Below, piece after piece: positions 28,182 through 36,399 of a stretch of DNA of 64,000 bases; position 1 is the first letter of the stretch, and each line of letters starts with the position of its first letter. This DNA comes from Winogradskyella costae (lineage in GTDB: Bacteria; Bacteroidota; Bacteroidia; Flavobacteriales; Flavobacteriaceae), in the NCBI RefSeq assembly GCF_013403865.1, contig NZ_JABFDK010000001.1:806001-870000 (forward strand), read 5' to 3'. Under the pieces are notes generated by a model that saw nothing but the letters and a program-made list of their open reading frames with translations, searched no databases and had not been told where the DNA came from. The translations under genes and the position numbers were made by a program.

Positions 28182-29720
28182 TTACATTTTCATTAGCCAA
28201 TGTTTCACATCAACTTCTGCTTTAATAATCTCTTTTAAATCTTCGATCTTTACACGTTTTTGATCCATTGTATCTCTGTGACGAATCGTTACGGTGTTAT
28301 CTTCTAAAGTATCGTGGTCTACCGTGATACAAAATGGTGTTCCGTTAGCATCTTGTCTTCTGTAACGTCTACCAACCGTATCCTTTTCTTCATAAGCCAC
28401 ATTAAAATCCCACTTTAAGTCCTCAACAATCTGCTGTGCAACTTCTGGTAAACCATCTTTTGCCAACAACGGAAATATAGCTGCTTTTACAGGAGCTAAT
28501 ACCGCCGGAAGTTTTAAAACAGTACGTGTTTTACCATCTCCTAATTCTTCTTCGACTAAAGCATTTGAGAAAACAGCTAAAAACATACGATCTAAACCAA
28601 TAGAGGTTTCAAGAACGTAAGGTGTATAGCTTTCGTTATCTTCATGGTCAAAATATTGTAATTTTTTACCAGAAAACTCTTCATGTTGTTTTAAATCAAA
28701 ATCTGTACGCGAGTGAATCCCTTCCAATTCTTTAAACCCAAATGGGAATTTAAATTCGATATCGGTAGCAGCATCAGCATAATGCGCCAATTTCTCATGA
28801 TCGTGGAAACGGTAATTATCAGCGCCCATTCCTAGAGATAAATGCCATTTCATACGTGTTTCTTTCCAATGCTCAAACCATTTTTTTTGTGTGCCTGGTT
28901 TTATAAAAAATTGCATTTCCATTTGCTCAAACTCGCGCATTCTAAAGATAAATTGTCTTGCAACAATTTCGTTTCTAAATGCTTTTCCCGTTTGTGCAAT
29001 TCCGAAAGGAATTTTTAAACGTCCTGTTTTCTGAACATTTAAAAAGTTAACAAAGATACCTTGCGCTGTTTCTGGCCTTAAATATAAGTCCATTGCCGTT
29101 TCTGCAGAAGCACCGAGTTTAGTTCCAAACATTAGGTTAAATTGCTTAACGTCTGTCCAATTACGACTTCCTGCTACAGGACAAGCAATTTCCAATTCTT
29201 CAATTAAAGCTTTTACGTCTGCTAAATCTTCTTTTTCTAGAGATTGTCCTAAACGTTTCAAAATAGAATCGATTTTTTCCTGGTAACCAACTACACGTCC
29301 GCTAGTGGAAATAAATTCTTCTTTATTAAAAGCGTCACCAAAGCGTTTTTCTGCTTTTTTAACTTCCTTTTCAATTTTCGCTTCAATTTTAGCACAATAA
29401 TCCTCTACCAAAACATCTGCTCTATATCGTTTTTTAGAATCCTTATTATCAATTAAAGGATCGCTAAAAGCATCGACATGGCCAGAAGCCTTCCAAGTGG
29501 TTGGATGCATAAAAATTGCAGCATCAATCCCTACAATATTATCGTGCATTTGCACCATGGCTTTCCACCAATAGTCTCTTATATTTTTCTTTAATTCTGC
29601 TCCATTTTGAGCATAATCGTACACTGCGCTTAGTCCATCGTAGATTTCACTACTCTGAAACACGTAACCATACTCCTTTGCGTGAGAGATTACTTTTTTA
29701 AATTGATCTTCGTTTGCCAT
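28182..29720 (-). CDS. glyS: Glycyl-tRNA synthetase, alpha2 type
   Basis: This 512-residue class II synthetase is the single-chain homodimer type. It begins FKKVISHAKEYGYVFQSSEIY and contains LRPETAQGIFVNF (motif 2 region), RNEIVARQFIFRMREFEQME, TSIGLDRMFLAV (motif 3) and a C-terminal anticodon-binding domain (VLAPVKAAIFPLL, then GTPFCITVDHDTL). The catalytic core appears complete. A terminator-like hairpin ends only 17 bases ahead of the ATG and its T tail overlaps a TATTTTTG box, so expression control is worth attention. Confidence 0.96.
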   Translation of the reverse strand: MANEDQFKKVISHAKEYGYVFQSSEIYDGLSAVYDYAQNGAELKKNIRDYWWKAMVQMHDNIVGIDAAIFMHPTTWKASGHVDAFSDPLIDNKDSKKRYRADVLVEDYCAKIEAKIEKEVKKAEKRFGDAFNKEEFISTSGRVVGYQEKIDSILKRLGQSLEKEDLADVKALIEELEIACPVAGSRNWTDVKQFNLMFGTKLGASAETAMDLYLRPETAQGIFVNFLNVQKTGRLKIPFGIAQTGKAFRNEIVARQFIFRMREFEQMEMQFFIKPGTQKKWFEHWKETRMKWHLSLGMGADNYRFHDHEKLAHYADAATDIEFKFPFGFKELEGIHSRTDFDLKQHEEFSGKKLQYFDHEDNESYTPYVLETSIGLDRMFLAVFSNALVEEELGDGKTRTVLKLPAVLAPVKAAIFPLLAKDGLPEVAQQIVEDLKWDFNVAYEEKDTVGRRYRRQDANGTPFCITVDHDTLEDNTVTIRHRDTMDQKRVKIEDLKEIIKAEVDVKHWLMKM

Positions 29721-29727
29721 AATGTTG

Positions 29728-29735
29728 CAAAAATA
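29728..29735 (-). promoter_or_regulatory. Possible -7 box just upstream of glyS
   Basis: Minus-strand TATTTTTG matches TAnnTTTG, ending 8 bases before the glyS ATG and overlapping the tail of a terminator-like hairpin. No convincing -33 TTG is visible at the right distance. Confidence 0.35.
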
Positions 29736-29737
29736 GA

Positions 29738-29764
29738 AAACCGCTCTGATTAACAGAACGGTTT
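29738..29764 (-). terminator. Hairpin between the coiled-coil membrane protein gene and glyS
   Basis: AAACCG...CTG / CAG...CGGTTT stem with a one-base internal mismatch; on the minus strand it is followed by T residues (GGTTTTC). It can end the upstream transcript, or attenuate glyS if the two are co-transcribed. Confidence 0.6.
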
Positions 29765-29797
29765 TTCAAAAATTATATCGTTTATTATACGTATTCC

Positions 29798-30682
29798 TTA
29801 TTTTAGGTTCAAACTTGTACTACCTAGTTTTACATTTTCATGAAAAATATTGATAAAATAAACACCTTTTAAGAAGGGTTGATCCTCATCATCAGCAATT
29901 ATAGCGGTACATATTTCTAAATTTTCTTTTTCGTAATTTATACTTTCTTTAAAACTATAGTTTAATGAGGTAGTACCAAAAAACACTTCACCTTTATCCG
30001 AGACAACATTACCTTGTGGGCTCACAATCTGAATATAAATATCTTTCTTACCGTATAATGCTAAAGGATTTTCATTTAACGTAATACAGACATCAACAGC
30101 ATTGGTGCGCCTTGCACGATCTGTAAATCGCTTTTTACCCGACTTTAATTTATACGATTGCGCCTTAATATGACTTGCCTTTAATGAGGCCGCATTATCT
30201 ATGGTTTTATACAACGAATCATTAACATCTTCTAAACCATTTATTTTTAAGGCATTATCCTTTATTGTACTTAAAGCATAACGTTTTTCATTCTGCAATT
30301 TTTTATTTACAGAATTTAAAGAATCCATAGTACTTAGCAGTACTCTATTTCTAGATTTTATAACAACAAGTTGATCCTTAAACTTAGAAATAATTGATAA
30401 ATCACTATTTAATAATTTTAAAGAATCTAAAGCGTTACTTGCTTCTAATTTTGCTTCGATAAGCTGAGAAGACATAAAACTATAGTCTTGACTTAGCGCG
30501 TCATAACTTGTCAATAATTCTGATAATTCTGTTTCTATCAAAATTTTTTCTTGTTTTAAGAAATCTTCATAAGATTCAATGGACTTATATTTATTAAAGC
30601 TATAGACTCCTAAAACAGTTAAAACGACTAATAAAGAACTAATAATCAATCTATAATTAAATAGCTGAGGGTTAACTATCAT
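29798..30682 (-). CDS. Membrane-anchored coiled-coil protein, unknown function
   Basis: This 294-residue protein has one N-terminal membrane helix (LIISSLLVVLTVLGVYSF), a coiled coil from about 35 to 165 rich in Leu, Ser, Asn and Lys, and a C-terminal domain of about 110 residues (VCITLNENPLALYGKKDIYI, FLKGVYFINIF) predicted as beta. Similar proteins occur next to comF or glyS in Flavobacteriia but I know of no assigned role. It probably faces the periplasm. It is divergent from comF. Confidence 0.75.
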   Translation of the reverse strand: MIVNPQLFNYRLIISSLLVVLTVLGVYSFNKYKSIESYEDFLKQEKILIETELSELLTSYDALSQDYSFMSSQLIEAKLEASNALDSLKLLNSDLSIISKFKDQLVVIKSRNRVLLSTMDSLNSVNKKLQNEKRYALSTIKDNALKINGLEDVNDSLYKTIDNAASLKASHIKAQSYKLKSGKKRFTDRARRTNAVDVCITLNENPLALYGKKDIYIQIVSPQGNVVSDKGEVFFGTTSLNYSFKESINYEKENLEICTAIIADDEDQPFLKGVYFINIFHENVKLGSTSLNLK

Positions 30683-30752
30683 TATTATTTTTATTAATTT
30701 AATGCGAAATTAGAGCTAATTAAAGTCTAATTTTATTTTAATCGACTAAGTG

Positions 30753-31430
30753 ATGAAAAACTTGTTAAACTTGTTCTTTCCCATGGTTTGTGAAGCGTGT
30801 AATAACGTTTTAGCAGATAATGAAATTGTTTTATGTATCTCTTGCAGACATCATTTACCTGTTACCAACTTTCATCTTGATAATGCCGAAGATGTAAAAA
30901 AAATAGTATACGGACGTGTCAAACTTGAAAATGCAACTGCCTTATTACATTTTTCAAAAAAAGGAATTGTACAGCAAATATTACATAATCTAAAATATAG
31001 AGGTCATGAGGATATTGGAGAATTCTTTGGCAAATGGTTTGGAGCAGAACTAGCAACGGTAGCAGCTTACAACACTATAGATGTTGTTGTACCCGTACCT
31101 TTGTATAAATCTAAATTAAGGAAGCGTGGTTACAACCAAGTTGCAAAATTTGGAAAAGCAATTGCTGAAGCACTAAATGCCGACTATAATGACACCGTTT
31201 TAATAAAAACAAAACCAACTAAAACACAAGTATTTAAAGGGCGTTTAACGCGGTGGAATGATGATGGTGCCTTATTCGGAATTTCTGAAAATAACTCATT
31301 AAGAGGAAAACATATATTACTAGTAGATGACATCATTACCACTGGGGCAACGGTTGAAGCCTGCGCGACTGTTTTGTTAAAAATTGATAATATTAAGTTA
31401 AGTCTTGCTACAATGGCAATTGCAGATTAA
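30753..31430 (+). CDS. comF: ComF-family phosphoribosyltransferase-like protein
   Basis: This 225-residue protein carries the ComF pattern: a zinc-binding N-terminus with CEAC and CISC pairs, then a phosphoribosyltransferase fold with DVVVPVPLYKSKLRKRGYNQ and the PRPP-binding loop ILLVDDIITTGATVEAC. ComF proteins support DNA uptake and replication restart in other bacteria. I start at ATG 30753; a GTG one codon earlier is possible. It stands between a membrane-anchored coiled-coil gene and a lipoprotein gene; no other competence gene is visible. Confidence 0.9.
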   Translation: MKNLLNLFFPMVCEACNNVLADNEIVLCISCRHHLPVTNFHLDNAEDVKKIVYGRVKLENATALLHFSKKGIVQQILHNLKYRGHEDIGEFFGKWFGAELATVAAYNTIDVVVPVPLYKSKLRKRGYNQVAKFGKAIAEALNADYNDTVLIKTKPTKTQVFKGRLTRWNDDGALFGISENNSLRGKHILLVDDIITTGATVEACATVLLKIDNIKLSLATMAIAD

Positions 31431-31486
31431 TTTTTTCGTTTCTAAATAAATTATATTGTTTCTTTGTGCTAAATTATTTTGAATAG

Positions 31487-33097
31487 ATGCGTTTACCTTC
31501 ACTGCGAATTTTAATTCTCATTTTAATTGCAATTAGTATAGCTAGTTGCGCCAATCGTGGCACTCCTACAGGTGGAGAGAAGGATATTTTACCTCCCGAG
31601 ATCACAAAATCTGTACCTCCTAATTTTTCGACTAACTTTAAAGGTGATGAAATTAGAATTTACTTTAATGAATACATCAAAATAAAAGACCTTAGAAAAC
31701 AACTCATTGTATCGCCTCCAATGGACACTGAACCAATGGTTACACCAATGAGTGGGGCGAGTGACTACATTACAATTAAAATAATTGACACTTTAGAAGC
31801 CAATACCACATACGCGTTTAATTTTGGAGAAAGCATTGTAGACAACAACGAAGAAAACCCTTATCCTTATTATCGCTATGTATTCTCTACAGGTAACATC
31901 ATCGATTCTTTATCTGTTAAAGGTTATGTCACTGATGCTTTAAAACAAGAACCAGATACATTTATTTCGGTAATGTTGTATGAAGTAGATTCAACGTATA
32001 CAGATTCTATTATTTACAAACAAAAACCAAGATATATTACCAATACACTCGACAGTCTTACAAGTTTTAACATTGAAAACATTAAAGCGGGAACCTATAA
32101 ATTAATTGCATTAAAGGATATGAACTCAAATTATATGTTCAATCAGAAAAATGACAAAATAGGCTTTAAAGAAGAGTTAATTACGGTTCCAACAGAAGAA
32201 TCCTATCAACTGAATCTTTTCAATGAAAACGTAAATTACAAAGCAGTGAAGCCTTCTCAAGATGGTGAAACGCGCATTATTTTTCCGTATGAAGGTGATT
32301 ATGAATCTATGCGAATCGAAGTGCTAGGCGACACACCCGAAGATTACAAAACCCGAATTGTAAAAGATCCCAAAACAGATACGTTATACTATTGGTATAA
32401 GCCGAAATTTGAAATTGATACCACATTCTTTATCGTTAAAAACGATAAGCAAATAGACACCTTTAAACATCGCTTTAGAACCATTAAAGGAGATTCTTTA
32501 AGTATAAAATCATCTTCACAATCAACGTTGAATTTTGATGAAGATTTTACTCTTGAAGCTAATATTCCATTGACTAGAATTGACACAACTAGGATTAAAA
32601 TTATTGACAAAGACTCTTTAACCGTACCGTTAAAAGTGGAATATGATTCTATTTTTAACAGGTATAAATTCCCTATAGACAAACAAGAAGGTCAGAAGTA
32701 TAACATTACCATGCTTCCTGGCACATTTACCGATTTCTATGACAGCACCAATACAGATACACTAACCTACTCTATTAGAACCAAAATGGAATCTGAGTAT
32801 GGAAATATTAGAGTTAATATTAGAAATGCAAAATTCCCATTAATTGTGCAATTGGTGAACGATAAAGGTGAAGTTATGTACGAACGTTATGCTAAAGATT
32901 CACCTGTAGTAGATTTTAGAAATCTAGTCCCTAAAAAATATAAACTGCGTGCTATTTTTGATACTAATGGAAATGGAAAATATGACACTGGGAATTTCCT
33001 ATTAGGTATTCAACCTGAACGTGTTAGCTATTCAGAACCTATTGAAGAAGTACGCTCTAATTTTGATTTTGTTGAAGAGTTTACACTTCTAGACTAA
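31487..33097 (+). CDS. Ig-like domain lipoprotein (SbsA/Big_5 type)
   Basis: This 536-residue protein starts with a lipoprotein signal (ILILIAISIASC, Cys21) followed by ANRGTPTGGEKDILPPEITKS. Residues about 35-130 form an SbsA-type Ig-like domain (YFNEYIKIKDLRKQLIVSPP, NTTYAFNFGESIVDNNE); the rest is beta-rich with DSL/TDTL repeats and a C-terminal part (RAIFDTNGNGKYDTGNF) with a Ca-binding-like D-rich loop. Probably anchored in the outer membrane. Its function is unknown. Its 3' end overlaps the convergent omega-amidase gene by 17 bases. Confidence 0.8.
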   Translation: MRLPSLRILILILIAISIASCANRGTPTGGEKDILPPEITKSVPPNFSTNFKGDEIRIYFNEYIKIKDLRKQLIVSPPMDTEPMVTPMSGASDYITIKIIDTLEANTTYAFNFGESIVDNNEENPYPYYRYVFSTGNIIDSLSVKGYVTDALKQEPDTFISVMLYEVDSTYTDSIIYKQKPRYITNTLDSLTSFNIENIKAGTYKLIALKDMNSNYMFNQKNDKIGFKEELITVPTEESYQLNLFNENVNYKAVKPSQDGETRIIFPYEGDYESMRIEVLGDTPEDYKTRIVKDPKTDTLYYWYKPKFEIDTTFFIVKNDKQIDTFKHRFRTIKGDSLSIKSSSQSTLNFDEDFTLEANIPLTRIDTTRIKIIDKDSLTVPLKVEYDSIFNRYKFPIDKQEGQKYNITMLPGTFTDFYDSTNTDTLTYSIRTKMESEYGNIRVNIRNAKFPLIVQLVNDKGEVMYERYAKDSPVVDFRNLVPKKYKLRAIFDTNGNGKYDTGNFLLGIQPERVSYSEPIEEVRSNFDFVEEFTLLD

Positions 33098-33863
33098 AGC
33101 TGTCTCTATCATTTAAAAAATTTAATTTTTCTCGATATTTAGTAAGGGACTCTTTTTCTAAAACGACAATTGCTGTAGCAGCTTCATTTTCAGACAAATT
33201 ATCCATTCTATTTCCTAATACATCGTACACTACAGAGTGACCAGAGTATTCATGGTTATTTCCATCTAACCCCACTCTATTTACACCAATACAATACGTC
33301 ATATTCTCTATAGCTCTAGCTTGCAATAAAGCATCCCAAGCTTTAATACGCACTTTTGGCCAGTTAGCAACATATATTAAAAGATCGTAATTCTCAACAT
33401 TTCTAGCCCAAACTGGAAAACGAAGATCGTAACAAACCAACGGACAGATTTTCCACCCTTTATAATTAAAAATCACTTTCTCAGTACCAGCTGTATACAC
33501 CTTATGCTCGCCTGCTAAAGTAAACGTATGGCGCTTATCATAAGTTGTAATTACACCTGAAGGCTCCACACAAACCATGCGATTATAAAAATTGTTATTC
33601 TCAGAAATTACAAGACTCCCCATAATAGCCGCATCTTTTTCTTTGGCCAATTTCATCAACCAAACTATGGTTTCTCCCGTCATAGTTTCTGCAACCAACT
33701 CAGGATTCATAGTAAATCCAGACGTAAACATTTCTGGTAAAACAATAAGATCAACACCTGTAGGAATGGTGTTGATCTTATCATTTAGCAAACGTCGATT
33801 TATTTTGGGGCTTTCCCAAACTAATGAGGTTTGTATTAAGGCTACGTTTAAAACATGAGACAT
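33081..33863 (-). CDS. Omega-amidase-like nitrilase family hydrolase
   Basis: This 260-residue carbon-nitrogen hydrolase has the Glu-Lys-Cys triad: Glu44 in IVLPEMFTSGF, Lys in TYDKRHTFTLAGEH, and Cys in ICPLVCYDLRFPVW. The YDLRFPVW context places it in the YafV/Nit2 (omega-amidase) group, which hydrolyses alpha-ketoglutaramate or alpha-ketosuccinamate. It is the last gene of the minus-strand run with a methionine/glutamine aminotransferase at the head, which supports that role, although two unrelated proteins lie between. Confidence 0.85.
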   Translation of the reverse strand: MSHVLNVALIQTSLVWESPKINRRLLNDKINTIPTGVDLIVLPEMFTSGFTMNPELVAETMTGETIVWLMKLAKEKDAAIMGSLVISENNNFYNRMVCVEPSGVITTYDKRHTFTLAGEHKVYTAGTEKVIFNYKGWKICPLVCYDLRFPVWARNVENYDLLIYVANWPKVRIKAWDALLQARAIENMTYCIGVNRVGLDGNNHEYSGHSVVYDVLGNRMDNLSENEAATAIVVLEKESLTKYREKLNFLNDRDSFSLEV

Positions 33864-33865
33864 AG

Positions 33866-34492
33866 TTATAATTTTCGTTTTGCTTTTTCTACTTTTTCAG
33901 TAAGCTTTGATAATTTATCTAACCACTTACTATCATCAACAGGCGACAATTTACCTTTTCTTTTTAACTTCTCATATTTCTTTTGCGACTTATCTAATTT
34001 ATCTTCAGCCTTTTGTAAGTTAGATTCTAGCTTTGCTTGTTTTTCCAGCGCTTTTTCGGCCTTTTTTTGAGCTTTTTCGGCTTTCTTTTGGGCTTTTTCT
34101 GCGGCTTCTTTTTCAGCTTCTAACTTTTTTGCGGCTTTTTCTTTTTCCTTAACCGCCTCTTCTTCTTCTTTTTTGAGCATTGCTGTTGCTTTTTCAGACT
34201 TTACAGCTTCTGCCTTCGTTTGTTCTGCTTCCAATTTTGCTTTAGCTTCAACTTCCTTAGCTTTTGCTACTTCTAACTTTGTTGCTGCTTCAGCTTTAAG
34301 TTTTTCTGTAATCGCCGCAGCTTCTTTAAAAATAACTGCTTTTTCTTCTAAACTTAAAGTTTCCGTAACATCTTTACCTTCTAAAAATATCTTTTCATTC
34401 TTCACCTCATAGATTTTACCCTCTTTGGTAATTTCTTGTGCATTTAAAAACAACACAAACACTAGGCTCACACAAGTTAATATATATTTCAT
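33866..34492 (-). CDS. Exported coiled-coil protein, paralogue 1
   Basis: This 208-residue protein has a signal peptide (MKYILTCVSLVFVLFLNAQ), a short N-terminal module (YEVKNEKIFLEGKDVTETLS) and a very long Lys/Ala/Glu coiled coil with near-exact repeats of KAEKAQK. The end, KYEKLKRKGKLSPVDDSKWLDKLSKL, closely matches the upstream neighbour, so the two arose by tandem duplication. No function is known. It starts five bases after the stop of the neighbour and its own stop is two bases before the omega-amidase ATG, so the genes are one operon. Confidence 0.7.
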   Translation of the reverse strand: MKYILTCVSLVFVLFLNAQEITKEGKIYEVKNEKIFLEGKDVTETLSLEEKAVIFKEAAAITEKLKAEAATKLEVAKAKEVEAKAKLEAEQTKAEAVKSEKATAMLKKEEEEAVKEKEKAAKKLEAEKEAAEKAQKKAEKAQKKAEKALEKQAKLESNLQKAEDKLDKSQKKYEKLKRKGKLSPVDDSKWLDKLSKLTEKVEKAKRKL

Positions 34493-34497
34493 AATTT

Positions 34498-35025
34498 TTA
34501 TTTATTTAAGTTATTCATTTTTTCCGTTGCTTCTTTAAGCGCGTCTTTTAAATCGATTAATTTTTCTGACCACTCGGTGTCATCATTAGTTGATAATTTG
34601 CCTTTTTTCTTTAATTTTTCATATTTATTTTGTTGCTTTTCTAAACGTTTCTTTGCTTTCAAAAATTCATCACGAGCATCTTCTTTTGCTTCTAACTTTT
34701 CTTGCAGTGCTTCTTGTCGTTCTTCAAGTTCATCTAGTTTCTCTTCTACAGCTTCTTCTCTTTCTTTTAATGCTTTCTGTTTAGCTTTAAGCTCATCTTC
34801 TAATGTCTCTGCTTCTACTTTGGCTTTTCTATTTGCTTTAAGAGTTGATGCAATTTCAGACTTGCGCTTCTCTGATAATGTTTCCGTAACATCCGCTCCA
34901 TTATTTCTAATAGAATTCCCTTTTATCTCATAGACATTTCCATCTTTAGTAATCACACGCTCAGTGCTACCACAAGACATCATTAAACCTATTAAAAAAC
35001 ATAACCATACATATTGAATTTTCAT
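34498..35025 (-). CDS. Coiled-coil lipoprotein, paralogue 2
   Basis: This 175-residue protein has a lipoprotein signal (MKIQYVWLCFLIGLMMSC, Cys18), the module YEIKGNSIRNNGADVTETLS and a Glu/Lys coiled coil, ending KYEKLKKKGKLSTNDDTEWSEKLIDL. The N-terminal module and C-terminal end match the downstream neighbour while the coiled coil varies, as expected for a tandem duplicate. The role is unknown. It lies 77 bases after the aminotransferase gene and on the same strand. Confidence 0.7.
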   Translation of the reverse strand: MKIQYVWLCFLIGLMMSCGSTERVITKDGNVYEIKGNSIRNNGADVTETLSEKRKSEIASTLKANRKAKVEAETLEDELKAKQKALKEREEAVEEKLDELEERQEALQEKLEAKEDARDEFLKAKKRLEKQQNKYEKLKKKGKLSTNDDTEWSEKLIDLKDALKEATEKMNNLNK

Positions 35026-35102
35026 ACTTTCTTCTAACTTTTGTTTCTATTAATAAGACACAATAAAACTAATAAAGTCACCGTATTACGAAAGATTTAA
35101 CA

Positions 35103-36245
35103 TTAGATGCTATTCAAAATTTCTGCTGCTTTTATTAAAGTATCGTCTGTTTTAGCAAAACAAAATCGCAATACCTTATCATCTTGATTATTAGCATTAA
35201 AAACCGAAAGCGGAATGGCTGCAATTTTAAATTCCTTAGTTAATTGTTTTGCAAAATCTACATCATACGCGTCTGTGATTTCAGAATAATCCAACACTTG
35301 AAAATAGGTACCTTGTGATGGCTGAAACTTAAATCTAGATTCTGAAATTAAACTCAAAAACAAGTTACGTTTCCGCTGAAAAAAAGTATTTAACCCTAAA
35401 TAAGTTTCTGCATCTTGCATATAATCTGCAATGCCCTTTTGTGATGGATGATTTACCGAAAACACATTAAATTGGTGTACTTTTCTAAATTCTGCCATTA
35501 AGTTTTCTGGTGCACAACAATACCCAATTTTCCAACCTGTATTATGAAAAGTTTTCCCGAAGGAAGCGGTTATAAAACTGCGTTGTTTTAAATCGTCGAA
35601 CAAACATGCACTTTGATGTTGTACATCATCAAATACAATATGTTCGTAAACCTCATCACTCAGTATAATAATATCGGTGTTTTTTGTCAATTTTTGAAGT
35701 TGAAGCATATCCTCCTTAGACCAAATGGTGCCACTGGGATTATGTGGAGAATTGATAATAATTAGTTTTGTTTTAGTCGAAATTTTTGAAGCCACTTCAT
35801 CCCAATTGACTTTATAATTTGGAGCAGATAATTGAATCGGAATTGTTTTACCACCATTAATTTCAACCGCTGGCTCATAACAATCGTAAGCAGGTTTAAA
35901 TATAATAACCTCGTCATTTGGTCTTACAAATGCTGAAACAATCGTATAAATAGCTTGGGTTGCACCTGCTGTTACTGTGATTTCTTTTTCAGGATGATAG
36001 GTGCTCTTATAGAGTAATTCGTATTTACGAGCAATCGCTAAACGCAACTCTAAATTGCCAGCCATTGGAGCGTATTGATTATACCCATTTTTCATGGCAT
36101 TAGTTACCAAATTATTCAACTTTTGAGAACTTGGATAATTAGGAAAACCTTGTGATAGATTTAAAGCATTATGCGCTTTTGCCAAAGCACTCATAACTGT
36201 AAAAATGGTGGTGCCAACGTGAGGTAATTTTGAGGTAATATTCAT
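35103..36245 (-). CDS. PLP-dependent aminotransferase, methionine/glutamine type (YbdL-like)
   Basis: This 380-residue class I aminotransferase carries the PLP lysine in ASFGKTFHNTGWKIGYCCAP, YAPMAGNLELRLAIARKY, INSPHNPSGTIWSKED and ILSDEVYEHIVFD. The sequence is of the methionine aminotransferase (YbdL/KAT) type. A methionine or glutamine transaminase followed by an omega-amidase is the known pairing of the salvage pathway: transaminase uses Gln as amino donor and omega-amidase removes alpha-ketoglutaramate. The genes are on one strand with small gaps, so I infer a shared transcript. Confidence 0.88.
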   Translation of the reverse strand: MNITSKLPHVGTTIFTVMSALAKAHNALNLSQGFPNYPSSQKLNNLVTNAMKNGYNQYAPMAGNLELRLAIARKYELLYKSTYHPEKEITVTAGATQAIYTIVSAFVRPNDEVIIFKPAYDCYEPAVEINGGKTIPIQLSAPNYKVNWDEVASKISTKTKLIIINSPHNPSGTIWSKEDMLQLQKLTKNTDIIILSDEVYEHIVFDDVQHQSACLFDDLKQRSFITASFGKTFHNTGWKIGYCCAPENLMAEFRKVHQFNVFSVNHPSQKGIADYMQDAETYLGLNTFFQRKRNLFLSLISESRFKFQPSQGTYFQVLDYSEITDAYDVDFAKQLTKEFKIAAIPLSVFNANNQDDKVLRFCFAKTDDTLIKAAEILNSI

Positions 36246-36399
36246 ATGCTTATAGGTATTGTTTTAAACCGCCACATGCTGTTCACTACTAACAAACTTT
36301 AACATGTGCAATTCATAAAAAAGAAGTCTTTATCCACTAAAACATTAAAGATATAAAACAAGCTTTTCTATCTTTACAAAAACTAATAAAATATTAACT

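Noticed and set aside
29721..29797. T-box leader ahead of glyS
   Set aside because: The gap is too short, lacks the T-box sequence, and T-boxes are not typical of Bacteroidota.
33866..34492. TolA-like membrane protein call for paralogue 1
   Set aside because: The KA-rich coiled coil resembles TolA, but there is no membrane helix after a signal peptide and no TolA C-terminal domain.
34577..34933. Open frames antisense to the coiled-coil proteins (Ser/Phe-rich)
   Set aside because: They arise because Lys/Glu coiled-coil codons read as Phe/Ser/Leu on the other strand; no start context or homology.
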